Shown here piece by piece: positions 6,901-16,389 of a stretch of DNA of 64,000 nucleotides (the first letter of the stretch is position 1; each line of letters starts with the position of its first letter). The stretch is from Bacillota bacterium. GTDB lineage: Bacteria; Bacillota; Clostridia; Acetivibrionales; DTU013. The stretch lies in contig JAEZMD010000019.1 in the NCBI GenBank assembly GCA_023435745.1, positions 1 to 64,000 of the forward strand. Reading direction: 5' to 3'. The translations under genes and the position numbers were made by a program. The notes under the pieces are model-generated. The model ran no database searches, had not been told where the DNA came from, and saw only the letters and a program-made list of their open reading frames with translations.

Positions 6901-8070
6901 TCAGATGAGATAGTTGAGTACGCTGCAAATCTCTCCGCTCTTCAGATATACTCTGGGAATCCTTTTCCCTATAATGCACACCAGCTCATAGTTGATCGTT
7001 CCGATCTCTGCGGCGAGCTCTTCCACGTTGATACAAACGCCATTCTGGCTGCCGAAGAGCACCACCTCGTCACCTGCACGAACCTCATGCTTCAAGTCTG
7101 TTACGTCGATCATACACTGATCCATACAAACCCTGCCAACGATCGGGGCAAATTCACCATTCACCAGCATCCTGCCTTTATTGGAAAGGAGTCTTGTATA
7201 TCCGTCAGCATATCCGATCGGTATGGTAGCGATCTTGCTCGGCCGGGATGTGCGGAAGGTTCTGCCGTAGCTGATACAGACATCCGGCTCAACATCCTTG
7301 ACAAATATCACGTTGGCCTTAAGCGTCATCGCAGGTTTCAGATGTATCTTGTCCCTGTCGACCTCCTGGGAAGGATAAAGCCCGTAAAGAATCACGCCGG
7401 GTCTGACCATGTCCAGATGCATTTCAGGGTACTGAATAGTTCCCGCGCTGTTGCACACATGCTTGAGCGGAATATGGATACCCACCCTGCCAAGCTCGGT
7501 GCAAAGGCTCATAAACCTTTCGAACTGCATATACGTATAGTCCTTCTCCCTCTCATCCGCCGAAGCGAAATGCGTGAAAATACCCTCAAGGATCAATCCG
7601 GGCATTCTGCCGATCTCCATGATGTTCTTCACCGCATTGTAGCCAGGCATAAAGCCTACCCGGGTCATACCCGTATCGACCTTTATGTGAATCTTTACAC
7701 TTTTTTCAAGCTTTACAGACGCCGCAGAAAGCGCTTGCGGCAAATCAAAGCTGAACACTGTCTGCGTCAGTTCATTCTCTACGATTTCCTCAGCCCGTGC
7801 CGGGTCGGTATAGCTCAGGATCAGAATCGGCACGTCGATGCCCATTTTCCTTATCTGAATCGCTTCATCCAGCATTGATACAGCCAGCTGTGTGACTCCG
7901 TTGTCCAGCAGTGTCCTGACGACCTCCAATACCCCATGGCCGTACGCGTCAGCCTTTACGACTCCCATCATTTCCACGCGGCTGCCTGTAAGTTTTCTTA
8001 TTTCACGCACATTATGTGCAATAGCATTTAAATCGATTTCCGCCCATGCTCTGTTCAGTTTATAATCCAT
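6901..8070 (-). CDS. alr: alanine racemase
   Basis: A PLP-dependent enzyme that makes D-alanine for peptidoglycan in the cytosol. The PLP lysine lies in VVKADAYGHG (about residue 39). The second catalytic base is the tyrosine of ISYGRTF (about residue 265), and the barrel motifs RVGFMPG and HVCNSAGT are present. The C-terminal domain carries GRVCMDQCMIDVT. Length (389 aa) is normal. The start ATG has AGGGG seven nt upstream. The order coiled-coil gene, nnr, alr, ndoAI, ndoA is a Firmicutes arrangement and suggests cotranscription. Confidence 0.97.
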   Translation of the reverse strand: MDYKLNRAWAEIDLNAIAHNVREIRKLTGSRVEMMGVVKADAYGHGVLEVVRTLLDNGVTQLAVSMLDEAIQIRKMGIDVPILILSYTDPARAEEIVENELTQTVFSFDLPQALSAASVKLEKSVKIHIKVDTGMTRVGFMPGYNAVKNIMEIGRMPGLILEGIFTHFASADEREKDYTYMQFERFMSLCTELGRVGIHIPLKHVCNSAGTIQYPEMHLDMVRPGVILYGLYPSQEVDRDKIHLKPAMTLKANVIFVKDVEPDVCISYGRTFRTSRPSKIATIPIGYADGYTRLLSNKGRMLVNGEFAPIVGRVCMDQCMIDVTDLKHEVRAGDEVVLFGSQNGVCINVEELAAEIGTINYELVCIIGKRIPRVYLKSGEICSVLNYLI

Positions 8071-8134
8071 TTTGTCCCCTTTATCCTCCGTTAGGAATCG
8101 GCTAAAATATTAGTCCTTAAATTTTAGCTATTCC

Positions 8135-9691
8135 TTAAAATATGCCCGTCAGTTCCTTTATGACTTGAGGCATCCGAATCAAAATATCCCCCGCCACCAT
8201 TCCATGCATCCCAAGACTGTCGGCGGCATTATCTCCCGCTAGTCCATGCAGAAAAACACCCGCCACAGCGGCATCGCAGACACAGACACCCTGCGCCGCA
8301 AGACCCGCGATTATTCCGGTCAGTACATCTCCGGCGCCTGCGGTGGCCATTCCGGCATTTCCTGTCGGGTTGATAAATATTCGGCCGTCCGGTATTGCAA
8401 TGACCGTCCTACTCCCTTTGAGTGCCACAGTAACGCCATATTCCGCTGCAAACCGGCTTGCTGTGCCAATCCTGTCCCTTTGGACATCAGCAATGCCAAG
8501 CCCAGTCAATCTGGCCATTTCTCCCGGATGGGGCGTTATAACGGCCGCTGCTTTGAGCTTCTTCAATATGGCCGGATTCCCTGATATGGAATTCAGCGCG
8601 TCCGCATCCAACACCAGCGGAATCGTGCTATTTTCTATGATTTGCTCAACGATCAATCTTATATCATCTGATGCTGTTAATCCAGGGCCGATCGCAGCTG
8701 CATCCATTCTTTCCAAGTGTTTGAGGATCTGCCCCACACTCTTTACCGACAGGCAACCTCTGCCATCATCCTCCAGCGGTAAAACGACCGGTTCCACAGC
8801 CGCAGCGCCATATATAGCTGCAAGGCTGCCGGGAACGGCTGTATACACCAGGCCTGCTCCACAGCGGAGCGCCGCCATGGAAGAGAGACATCCGCAGCCG
8901 GTCATGCCGGTAGAGCCGGTTAGGATCATGACCCTTCCGTAGTCCCCTTTGTTACTGTCAGACCTTCTTATCGTTATCAGCCCGGAAACCTGCTCGCGAT
9001 CTGTCAGCTCAGTGTGGATATTCTGTTTATCAATCGCGCCGGGAAGCGTCCCGATCTCCGCCACGACCAGCTTACCGGCGTACTCACAGCCCGGGTTCAC
9101 TACCAGTCCGATTTTCGGCATACAAAAAGTAACCGTTGCGTCGGCCTTAATACAGATGCCTCTGACCGTTCCATCCGCTCCGTCGATGCCTGATGGTATA
9201 TCAATGGCCAATATTGCTTTTCCGGATGCATTCATTCTCTCGATGACCAGAGCGGTAAGCCCGCTGACCTCCCTGCCCAGACCGGTTCCGAATATGCCGT
9301 CCAGGACCAGTTGGGACCTGTTCATGTCGGCAGTAAGCATTTCTAAATCCCGATCTTCCATCAGTTCAATTACAGCGCTGCCTGTTTTCTCAAGAAGGGT
9401 CATATTAAAAAGAGCATCGCCGGAAATACCCGCCTTCTGCCCGACCAAATAAACCTTGACCGCCGCACCCCGGCTATAGAGCAATCTGGCAGCAGCAAAT
9501 GCGTCGCCGCCGTTGTTTCCTCTTCCTGCAACTGCTGTCACCATCCTGCCTCTGCAGCCCCCCATCATGGAAACCGCTTCCGATACGACTGCACTTGCGG
9601 CATTTTCCATCAGCAGAATCCCGGGAATTCCATATCCATTTATGGAACAGCCATCAATGGCGTTCATTTGCTCAGGTGTTGCAATTTTCAT
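8135..9691 (-). CDS. nnr: bifunctional NAD(P)H-hydrate epimerase / ADP-dependent dehydratase
   Basis: A two-domain repair enzyme that restores damaged NADHX/NADPHX to NAD(P)H. The N-terminal epimerase domain (YjeF_N, about 1-215) has GRGNNGGDAFAAARLL and the IDIPSGIDGADG segment. The C-terminal ribokinase-like dehydratase domain (about 225-510) has GYGRVMILTGS near its start. It also has the DADALN motif, ITPHPGEMARL, KGSRTVI and the nucleotide-binding NPTGNAGMATAGAGDVLTG. Length (518 aa) matches fused bacterial Nnr. It lies 15 nt after the coiled-coil gene and 64 nt before alr. Confidence 0.95.
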   Translation of the reverse strand: MKIATPEQMNAIDGCSINGYGIPGILLMENAASAVVSEAVSMMGGCRGRMVTAVAGRGNNGGDAFAAARLLYSRGAAVKVYLVGQKAGISGDALFNMTLLEKTGSAVIELMEDRDLEMLTADMNRSQLVLDGIFGTGLGREVSGLTALVIERMNASGKAILAIDIPSGIDGADGTVRGICIKADATVTFCMPKIGLVVNPGCEYAGKLVVAEIGTLPGAIDKQNIHTELTDREQVSGLITIRRSDSNKGDYGRVMILTGSTGMTGCGCLSSMAALRCGAGLVYTAVPGSLAAIYGAAAVEPVVLPLEDDGRGCLSVKSVGQILKHLERMDAAAIGPGLTASDDIRLIVEQIIENSTIPLVLDADALNSISGNPAILKKLKAAAVITPHPGEMARLTGLGIADVQRDRIGTASRFAAEYGVTVALKGSRTVIAIPDGRIFINPTGNAGMATAGAGDVLTGIIAGLAAQGVCVCDAAVAGVFLHGLAGDNAADSLGMHGMVAGDILIRMPQVIKELTGIF

Positions 9692-9705
9692 TTTATCTGA
9701 CTTCC

Positions 9706-10329
9706 TTATCCGAAAAATTCCTTGTCCAGCTTTTCAAGTTCATCTGCCCCAAGCAGATCATGGAAATAGGAATAAATATCCGTGTCATCCTGCGAAAGTG
9801 ATTCTTTTTCGTCTATATATCCTTTCAATCTGTTCCTGGTCTCTTCGATCAGCTTTTCCAACTCCTCGACCCGCTTTTTGCTGGCGCGGATCTTATAATA
9901 AACAATGTTCACCGTCTGCTCCAGCAGTTCAAGATTCGCCTGTTTCAGCCTGTCAGGCATCGCGTCCAGCAGCTCTTCAATTTGGACCGCCCTGTCGTTG
10001 ATCCTCTTGATCTCATGCTCGGAAGCCTGCATTTGCTTTTTTGCATCGGCGTCATTTTTCTCAAATACATCCGCCGTAAGCTTTATTATATTGTCCATGT
10101 GGCGCTTCTTGGAGGCCGCGATCTCCCTCTTCTCAGCAGTAAGACGAGCCTCCTGCTTCAGAAGTTCCTTAAGTCTTTCTTCACTGCGCTCGATAGCGGG
10201 CGTTTTCTGCGTATTGCTAAAGAGCATATTCCAGCGCTCGTCCAGAATAAGCAGCGAGATATCATTCTTTCTCAATGTCTTCGTATCGAACTTTTTATTG
10301 CGGTTCGATTTCCAAGGCAATCCCGGCAT
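9706..10329 (-). CDS. conserved coiled-coil hypothetical protein
   Basis: A charged, cytoplasmic-looking protein of 207 aa. It starts with a short basic segment. Residues about 45-180 have heptad-like Leu/Ile spacing rich in Glu and Lys, which predicts two long antiparallel coiled-coil helices. The C-terminus ends in DLLGADELEKLDKEFFG. There are no cysteines, membrane segments or enzyme motifs, and I know no function. A GAGGG ribosome site seven nt before the ATG supports the start. It is the first gene of the nnr-alr group, so it is probably cotranscribed with them, but that says little about its role. Confidence 0.75.
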   Translation of the reverse strand: MPGLPWKSNRNKKFDTKTLRKNDISLLILDERWNMLFSNTQKTPAIERSEERLKELLKQEARLTAEKREIAASKKRHMDNIIKLTADVFEKNDADAKKQMQASEHEIKRINDRAVQIEELLDAMPDRLKQANLELLEQTVNIVYYKIRASKKRVEELEKLIEETRNRLKGYIDEKESLSQDDTDIYSYFHDLLGADELEKLDKEFFG

Positions 10330-10442
10330 GCTGTCACCCTCATTTCAGAAGTTTACTTTATTTAATTATAGTTTTTCAATCAACTTTATACAATGAGCAA
10401 TTTCGCCTACCAAATTAATCAGAAAACACAGCACGCATCATC

Positions 10443-11576
10443 TCATACCCGCAGCGAATCCCGCAGATAACTTAAAGACTGCTCGCATTCCTTCTGAAGG
10501 AGTCTGTCAACCTGTTGGTAATCTATCGGAGCAACACTATCTGATATACGGGCTGTAAACTCATGAAGATCCGTTTTAGTCGAGAAAATCCTTTCCGGAA
10601 GGCCCAGCTTGCCCAATATGTTGCTCAGTCTTGAGTTGACGGCCTTTTCAGCCTTTTGGGATGATTCAAAACAGAAAAATTCTTTTTTAAAATTGATCGA
10701 GAAAACAGTGCCGTGAAAGGAATCAGTGCAAACGGCACGGGCGTTTCTGAAAAGTCCGAGGAATTCCCGCGGTCCCGCATCCAGTATCCTGTGCCGGGTC
10801 TGGGGAACCACTCTCCTCGAGCCGCACAATGAAACTACAGGCAGACCGTATTTTTGCGCCAGCGTCTGTACAAAGCCGCTATATTTTCTGGCATCCGTAA
10901 TAAAATAGCACAGCAGATAGGGCTCATTAAATACAGGCGCCGAAGCAAGCTCGTTCCATTGCTCTCCCGCCAGTAAAAGCGTAGGATCCAGCACCGTGCA
11001 GGAATCCCTTCCCGTGATGTCCCGAATGATCTTCTCGCCCTGCATTTCCCTGACCGACAGGCAGTCGAATTTCTCCAGGTAACTTTTCAGCAGCTCCCGT
11101 TTATCCTCCGGAATATAACTGATGCCAAAGCTGGGGGCATAAGCCACTCTTCTTCCGGTCTGTGCAAAATCCGCAAAAAAAGCCGGGTCAAAGGTATTTT
11201 CCTTATAAATCAAAGGATTCCAGATCTGATCGCTTCCGCAGACATAAACGTCATATGGCGGGGCATCCGCACTTAGCTGAGCACAGGTTCCGTAAAATTT
11301 CTCAGAGAGCTTCATATTCTCATGGACAAAGCTCTCAAAACGCCGGTATCTTTTCCTCAGCTTCCCGTAGTTAAGCAGTGTATTGGCATTTGACAGCAGC
11401 GACCTGGCGGACAGCCCTTTCTTAAAAAGTCTGTTGCCTTCTGTGGTATCCTTCCTGACATAATTAATGACTTCGCAATCCACGCCCTGGTCAGTAATCG
11501 CTTTCATCAGCGCATATGCCTGAAGCTGAGCGCCATAGTGATGGGCATGGTGGAATGTCAGTATTCCGGCTTTCAT
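10443..11576 (-). CDS. polysaccharide pyruvyl transferase family protein
   Basis: A cytoplasmic transferase-like protein of the PS_pyruv_trans family (CsaB/ExoV/WcaK relatives), which add ketal pyruvate to sugars of surface polymers. The N-terminal MKAGILTFHHAHHYGAQLQAYAL is the family's hallmark opening. YDVYVCGSDQIWNP, the SVREMQGEKII segment and the TDSFHGTVFSINFKKEF motif near residue 290 are also characteristic. Its ATG overlaps the flippase stop by 4 nt, so translation is coupled. It is the last gene of the polysaccharide operon. Its frequent genomic partner, the FrhB-like ferredoxin protein, is two genes upstream, which supports a joint role in modifying the repeat unit. Confidence 0.88.
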   Translation of the reverse strand: MKAGILTFHHAHHYGAQLQAYALMKAITDQGVDCEVINYVRKDTTEGNRLFKKGLSARSLLSNANTLLNYGKLRKRYRRFESFVHENMKLSEKFYGTCAQLSADAPPYDVYVCGSDQIWNPLIYKENTFDPAFFADFAQTGRRVAYAPSFGISYIPEDKRELLKSYLEKFDCLSVREMQGEKIIRDITGRDSCTVLDPTLLLAGEQWNELASAPVFNEPYLLCYFITDARKYSGFVQTLAQKYGLPVVSLCGSRRVVPQTRHRILDAGPREFLGLFRNARAVCTDSFHGTVFSINFKKEFFCFESSQKAEKAVNSRLSNILGKLGLPERIFSTKTDLHEFTARISDSVAPIDYQQVDRLLQKECEQSLSYLRDSLRV

Positions 11577-13093
11577 GATTTCCGCCTCCTCTTGAGCATC
11601 CAGAGAATCCTGTGGGCGATCTCACCGGCTGTTTTTCGTTCGATCAGCAGATTTCCCCCACCAATGACAAGAAATGACCATGCTGCTACAGGGATCGCAT
11701 ATATCGCCCATTGCACCAGATTGTCCGGCTCAATATCAATAAAATAAAGCACTGGCAATACAGTGGCAAAAAACAGGACAAAGATTCTCAGAACTCTTCT
11801 GATCGTCATTATCGGTTTTAGCTTTGTAACTGTTTTGGGGATATAGAAAATCAGATCAATATCCCTGTAAAGGTTTGACAGAACAGAACCGATTAACACT
11901 CCTGCCATACCGAGAAACGGCGCCAGCGCAACTGAAAATACAACAATAATCACCGCCTGAATAAGAGATTGCAGCTTTGTCTCCTTATACAGCCCGGCTG
12001 AGATGACCAGCATTCCCTGGGGCGTCTTTATATTGGATATAATCCCAACCGCTACAAAAAGCGCCGCTATGACCGGGCGTATATATTCCGCATCGGTGAA
12101 CCGCATCGTGTAAATCCTCATAAATGGCATTATCAGAATCGCCGCGCAGGAATACCCCCATGTCACAAGGGCGTAATAGAGATATTCATACTGCCGGTAG
12201 GCCTTCTGGAGGATGTCCAGCTCCTTTCGCACCAGCAGGTCGCCGAACATGGCGCTCAGTCCGTTGCTGAAGGTCGTCAGCAGGGCAAGAACACTGACAA
12301 ACACCATATTGTAAACAACAAATACGCTGGCTTCCCTGAATCCGAGCATAAGGGAGGTCACCACGACGGGAGTTGCCGTAGAAGCGACGCCAAGCACCTG
12401 AAGTATCAATGAGTCCCAGCGCTTATCCAGCGCCTCGTTCATGGGACGCACCTTCAGATTGAGCCGCGGATATTTCAGCTTTCCATACAGCATATACAAT
12501 GCGGAGCGTGCTATAAAACTGATCAGCGCGACCAGTTGAACAATCACAATATCCATCCTCAGACTCGCCAGGACTAGAACAATGACAGCATTGACCGCCA
12601 CTGCGGCAGCGTTTATGAGCGATATTACGTAGCTCTTCTGATCTGCGGTATACAGTACCTTATATTTTCCGACCGCAAAAAACTCCAGTGCGCCTGAAGC
12701 ACCTATAATCAGAACCAAAGCGGCTATAGTAATAACGCTGATGCCCTGACCGGAGGTAAACATCGGATATATAAAGGCGGTAACCAAAACCAATGCGGAA
12801 AAAATGAAACCGGAAATATTGTAAAATCGGTTGGATGCAGAAAGAATCCCGTTGATATCCTCCTCATTCTTGTCTGCCAGCGGCTTATAAAGCGCATAAA
12901 CTGCGGCTCCCGACAAGCCCGCCTCCACTAAATTAAAATAGGAAATGAACTGCCTGATTGAGGTCACCAGGCCGTTCACAGAGGATCCGTAGACCGTGAT
13001 CATAATCTGCGGCAGGACAAGATTCACCGCCATATTTACAAGCTGAAGAATTACGGCACTGATTGAATTGTATATGGAAAGCTTTGTCCTCAT
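11573..13093 (-). CDS. polysaccharide flippase (Wzx/MOP superfamily)
   Basis: An integral membrane protein of 506 aa with 12-14 hydrophobic helices. It belongs to the MOP exporter superfamily that flips lipid-linked sugar units across the membrane. The N-terminal SAVILQLVNMAVNLVLPQIMI and the following SSVNGLVTSIRQFISYFNLVEAG loop resemble the Wzx/RfbX type. It lies between the FrhB-like gene and the pyruvyltransferase, and the same operon has a GT4 enzyme and a ligase, so the substrate is most likely the product of this cluster. A second, unrelated MOP protein (SpoVB-like) lies at 18286. Confidence 0.9.
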   Translation of the reverse strand: MRTKLSIYNSISAVILQLVNMAVNLVLPQIMITVYGSSVNGLVTSIRQFISYFNLVEAGLSGAAVYALYKPLADKNEEDINGILSASNRFYNISGFIFSALVLVTAFIYPMFTSGQGISVITIAALVLIIGASGALEFFAVGKYKVLYTADQKSYVISLINAAAVAVNAVIVLVLASLRMDIVIVQLVALISFIARSALYMLYGKLKYPRLNLKVRPMNEALDKRWDSLILQVLGVASTATPVVVTSLMLGFREASVFVVYNMVFVSVLALLTTFSNGLSAMFGDLLVRKELDILQKAYRQYEYLYYALVTWGYSCAAILIMPFMRIYTMRFTDAEYIRPVIAALFVAVGIISNIKTPQGMLVISAGLYKETKLQSLIQAVIIVVFSVALAPFLGMAGVLIGSVLSNLYRDIDLIFYIPKTVTKLKPIMTIRRVLRIFVLFFATVLPVLYFIDIEPDNLVQWAIYAIPVAAWSFLVIGGGNLLIERKTAGEIAHRILWMLKRRRKS

Positions 13094-13110
13094 TCGTCAA
13101 CCCTCATGCG

Positions 13111-14271
13111 TTACCCTTTGCTCAGTATTTTCTTCAGAAGGCATTTCAGCCTGTAGCGGATACTATCATTGTCCATGTACTTTCTTCTCAACCTGTCGAA
13201 GCTGTATCCGGCCTGCATGTCATTAAAAAATCTGCTGCGCCCAGTCGGCTCCTTCACTGAGCTGACAAGCCTCGGGTTGTATTTAACCGCTTCATCGAGA
13301 TTGCGTTCCTCCATAAACAGTTGATTTGCGATACGGGACAGCGCCTCTTCTCCGGCTGCTGAATGTGCTATGACCAATGAAACTCCCTTGTTGTCGGAAT
13401 ATTCTTTGTCTTCCTGCCGGTCGATGCCCCAGAAATCAGCCAACGTTATATCGGCCTTTGTATGATCGATCCTGAATCGACAGTCAAAACAGGATTTTCT
13501 GTTGAACACACTCTTCCCAAAACCTATGAAAAAGGTTTCTCTCCTTACCCTGTCCATATACCGACGTCCGCCTTCAAAGTCTATGCGCATACTGCTGTCA
13601 TTCCAGCCGGTAGATTTATCCCTGAAGGAGACATCCTTGATTGTATTGCGATACTTGTCCCGTATATAGCCCAGATACATACCCCATACCTTTGGAGATG
13701 GAACCCCATGGCAGGCCAGGTCACAAGTGAGCAGCTTCGGGTCTTCACGGTTCAGATACGCCTTAAGACCCGCGATCTGGCAGGGCGTACCGCAGTATAG
13801 GACTCTCCTGCCCTCCTTCAGAAATGCCCGGACCTCGCAAAAGGTAGTTTCCGTATCACTTTGTACATATTTTGAACGTCTCAGACCATCTAAGTCCAGC
13901 TCATTGTCAACAAAAGAATGCCTGACTCTGAAATCACCGTCAAATTCGGCGCCGAACACCACGCCGTGTTCACGCAGTATGCTCAGAGCAAGCTCTGTAA
14001 ACACACCGCCCGAAGAACTTCTCGCTCTCATATCTTCCTCTTTGGAATAACAGGCGTAAACCTTGTGCTCCGCTGCGGGTGCAGCCTGCACAGTCCTGTT
14101 GACAGGGCATGTCCTCCTGCACAATCCACAGTCATTGCAGAGTGCTGCATCAATATGCGGATAAAGAAAGCCCTCCTCATTGGCTGTCATCGAAATGGCG
14201 CTCTGGGAGCATATCTGGAAACAGGCTCCACAGCCTGTACATAGTCTTTCTTCACATATTATCTGCGTCAT
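13111..14271 (-). CDS. FrhB-like ferredoxin/F420 hydrogenase beta-subunit family protein
   Basis: An iron-sulfur flavoprotein-like protein of 386 aa. The N-terminus has two 4Fe-4S ferredoxin motifs, CTGCGACFQIC (about 10-20) and CNDCGLCRRTC (about 41-51). The coenzyme F420 hydrogenase/dehydrogenase beta-subunit N- and C-terminal domains follow, with RSSSGGVFTELA, GTPCQIAGLKAYL and a third cysteine set (CFDCRFR) near residue 260. In polysaccharide clusters such proteins are found with pyruvyltransferases, where a redox step on a sugar is suspected. The actual donor and substrate are unknown. It starts 16 nt after the ligase gene ends. Confidence 0.88.
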   Translation of the reverse strand: MTQIICEERLCTGCGACFQICSQSAISMTANEEGFLYPHIDAALCNDCGLCRRTCPVNRTVQAAPAAEHKVYACYSKEEDMRARSSSGGVFTELALSILREHGVVFGAEFDGDFRVRHSFVDNELDLDGLRRSKYVQSDTETTFCEVRAFLKEGRRVLYCGTPCQIAGLKAYLNREDPKLLTCDLACHGVPSPKVWGMYLGYIRDKYRNTIKDVSFRDKSTGWNDSSMRIDFEGGRRYMDRVRRETFFIGFGKSVFNRKSCFDCRFRIDHTKADITLADFWGIDRQEDKEYSDNKGVSLVIAHSAAGEEALSRIANQLFMEERNLDEAVKYNPRLVSSVKEPTGRSRFFNDMQAGYSFDRLRRKYMDNDSIRYRLKCLLKKILSKG

Positions 14272-14286
14272 CAGGCCACTTCCTTC

Positions 14287-15855
14287 TCAGATGGTTTTCG
14301 GTCCTTCCTTAGCCGCTTCCAGATCATTTGTATGATCTGCCTTAGTCTGGATGGCCAATGCGGCAAGTATGATTCCAACAGCAGCCCAGAAGAAAAGCAT
14401 GACCCTGCGGTCAAACCAGACATATTCTATCATTCCGTTGGCCAGTATCCCCGTCAGCGACGCAAGTCCCGCGATCAGAACATTTTTTATCCCCTGATCT
14501 ACGGGACGCACAATAGATTTTATACTTTTCTTGACCGTAGTGAGTATAAACGCCAGAAATGAGGTGATCCCAAATATGCCTGTTTCTACCCAGATTTGCA
14601 GGTAAAGGTTGTGACTGTGGGATGGGATGGAGCCTTTTACAACAAATGAGTAATAATTCTTTGAGACCCTCAGCAACGTTTCATTCCCAAGCCCCAAACC
14701 TGTCAGCCAATAGTCTTTTATAATCGGAGCGACTGTCTGCCATATCTCAATTCTTGTGCTATAGGAGGAATCTGCAGGATTCATCAGCGTCCGCAGACGG
14801 AGCAGGATGGATTGCGGCAAAAACGGTACCGCCGCAATTCCAAGCAGAATAAACACCGGGATCAGCCTTTTCTCCATAAAAAACACATAAACCAAAGCGG
14901 CAAGCGCAAGGGCAACCCACGCGCCGCGCGAGAGCGTCATCAGCATTGACAGAACCGGAGGAACAGCCATCGCCAGATAAACAAGCCTTGCGAAAACATT
15001 CTTTGTATTGAAAAAAGCCGCACAATAAAACGGTACAAATATCAAAATAACTTCCGCAAAGTCATTGGGATTGTTAAAAAACGAAAACACCCTGGTCAAG
15101 TTGCCTTGATTTATCTTCGTGTCGATCCAGGCAGGATTCACCGGCACCTTGATGATGTACTGGTAGACACCGTATATTCCCGCAATAGTCAAGCCGGCCA
15201 AAGCTATATTGATCACCTGCATCAGTTCCTCTTTTGATCGGATCACCGCGATTAGGACAATCACCATCAGAAAGCAGGTCAGATAAAAAACGAGGAAACG
15301 AAGGCTGGCTGCCGGCATAATGGAAAATATCTCCGCAAGCAGGACACAAATCATAAACAATACTAAAAATATATTGAATACACCGGTTTTAAAATTCGTC
15401 CGGCCCTCAACGATTGTTCTTAAAAAATAAAGAACAAACAGGGTTATCATTGCTATTGTGCTGTACCAGTTGTCCCAGTACTTGTATGGAACGACCAGAG
15501 CGATAAATAAAAAGCCTCCCGTCAGAAGATGCAGCTTATCCAACAGGAAAACCAGGGCTCGGAAGAAAATGCTCCCGCCAAAAACTATCTCAGCCTTTTT
15601 ATAAAGGGGATGCAGGATCCGCTGCGGAAGGCTGATTAGCCCATCCACCATTTTGTACAGGGCACTGCCCTCATAGGAACGGTTGAGAGCTCCCTCTCTT
15701 GTAACAAAATTTACTGCAGCGCTGTTGGAAAACAATGTGCCTAAAAAGGCGCCGCACCGTCTCAAGCCTTTTACAATAACGCTGTCCTGCCCAAACTTAT
15801 TGAAAAAGACAAGTATCCTATTTATTAATCTGTATATCAAACTTTCCTGTATCAA
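14287..15855 (-). CDS. O-antigen ligase / polymerase-like membrane protein
   Basis: A membrane protein of 522 aa with a soluble N-terminal part and about 11 hydrophobic helices from residue 105 onward. The Wzy_C signature lies in the extracellular loop: a TLSRGAWVALALAALVY helix, then GLGLGNETLLRVS and the conserved SHSHNLYLQIWVETGIFG, whose His is needed in WaaL-type ligases. It probably polymerises or transfers glycan outside the membrane. The position between the DUF4330 gene (6 nt upstream) and the FrhB-like gene fits a role in the same pathway. Confidence 0.9.
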   Translation of the reverse strand: MIQESLIYRLINRILVFFNKFGQDSVIVKGLRRCGAFLGTLFSNSAAVNFVTREGALNRSYEGSALYKMVDGLISLPQRILHPLYKKAEIVFGGSIFFRALVFLLDKLHLLTGGFLFIALVVPYKYWDNWYSTIAMITLFVLYFLRTIVEGRTNFKTGVFNIFLVLFMICVLLAEIFSIMPAASLRFLVFYLTCFLMVIVLIAVIRSKEELMQVINIALAGLTIAGIYGVYQYIIKVPVNPAWIDTKINQGNLTRVFSFFNNPNDFAEVILIFVPFYCAAFFNTKNVFARLVYLAMAVPPVLSMLMTLSRGAWVALALAALVYVFFMEKRLIPVFILLGIAAVPFLPQSILLRLRTLMNPADSSYSTRIEIWQTVAPIIKDYWLTGLGLGNETLLRVSKNYYSFVVKGSIPSHSHNLYLQIWVETGIFGITSFLAFILTTVKKSIKSIVRPVDQGIKNVLIAGLASLTGILANGMIEYVWFDRRVMLFFWAAVGIILAALAIQTKADHTNDLEAAKEGPKTI

Positions 15856-15861
15856 TGAGCT

Positions 15862-16359
15862 TTACTCCTTTAACAGTTTGATACCCGATATCTTGGCGTA
15901 GCAGAACGTATTTCCGATTCTCCACTCCGTACCATTCTTATTGATATAATACTCGATCCCGCTGAAGAATACGCCGGTATCCTTATAGATGCCCTCACCC
16001 TCAAAAACAATCGTAACCGAATTGTACCCTTCTTTGGAACCTTGGACGGCCAGCCCCTTATCATTTATGAAATAGCTTATATCAGGACCGACGATGACGT
16101 CCGTGACCTTGCCCAGTACCACATTCTGCACTCTGTCCCTTACCTCATCCCCAACCTCAATGTTTTCAATCATATAGGTATTTACCGATTCCAGATAAAG
16201 ACTCATCTGAATGGGCTGCGTAGCCGTAAATGGTGTTACGGTGCCTGATTTGTTGAATTTGTAATATAGCCCGCATGCAATAGCAACGATAATCACAACT
16301 ACAAGTACATCTACGATGCTGATCTTGCCGAAAAGTTTCCCCTTTTTATCCAATATCAT
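15862..16359 (-). CDS. DUF4330 domain protein, single membrane anchor
   Basis: A protein of 165 aa. It opens with the family hallmark DKKGKLFGKISIVDVLVVV, in which the first residues are cytoplasmic, and one transmembrane helix follows (about 14-34). The remainder is an extracytoplasmic beta-rich domain with GDEVRD and a Gly-rich end. DUF4330 proteins are commonly encoded in polysaccharide clusters of Firmicutes and cyanobacteria, but no activity is known to me. It sits between the GT4 gene and the ligase gene, which suggests a membrane-associated assembly or adaptor role. Confidence 0.85.
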   Translation of the reverse strand: MILDKKGKLFGKISIVDVLVVVIIVAIACGLYYKFNKSGTVTPFTATQPIQMSLYLESVNTYMIENIEVGDEVRDRVQNVVLGKVTDVIVGPDISYFINDKGLAVQGSKEGYNSVTIVFEGEGIYKDTGVFFSGIEYYINKNGTEWRIGNTFCYAKISGIKLLKE

Positions 16360-16389
16360 TCCCGTGATCTCCTTTTCGATCGATTTCGC

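Noticed and set aside
7087..7878. A 263-codon plus-strand frame over alr
   Set aside because: It is the complement of the alanine racemase coding sequence and has no family resemblance.
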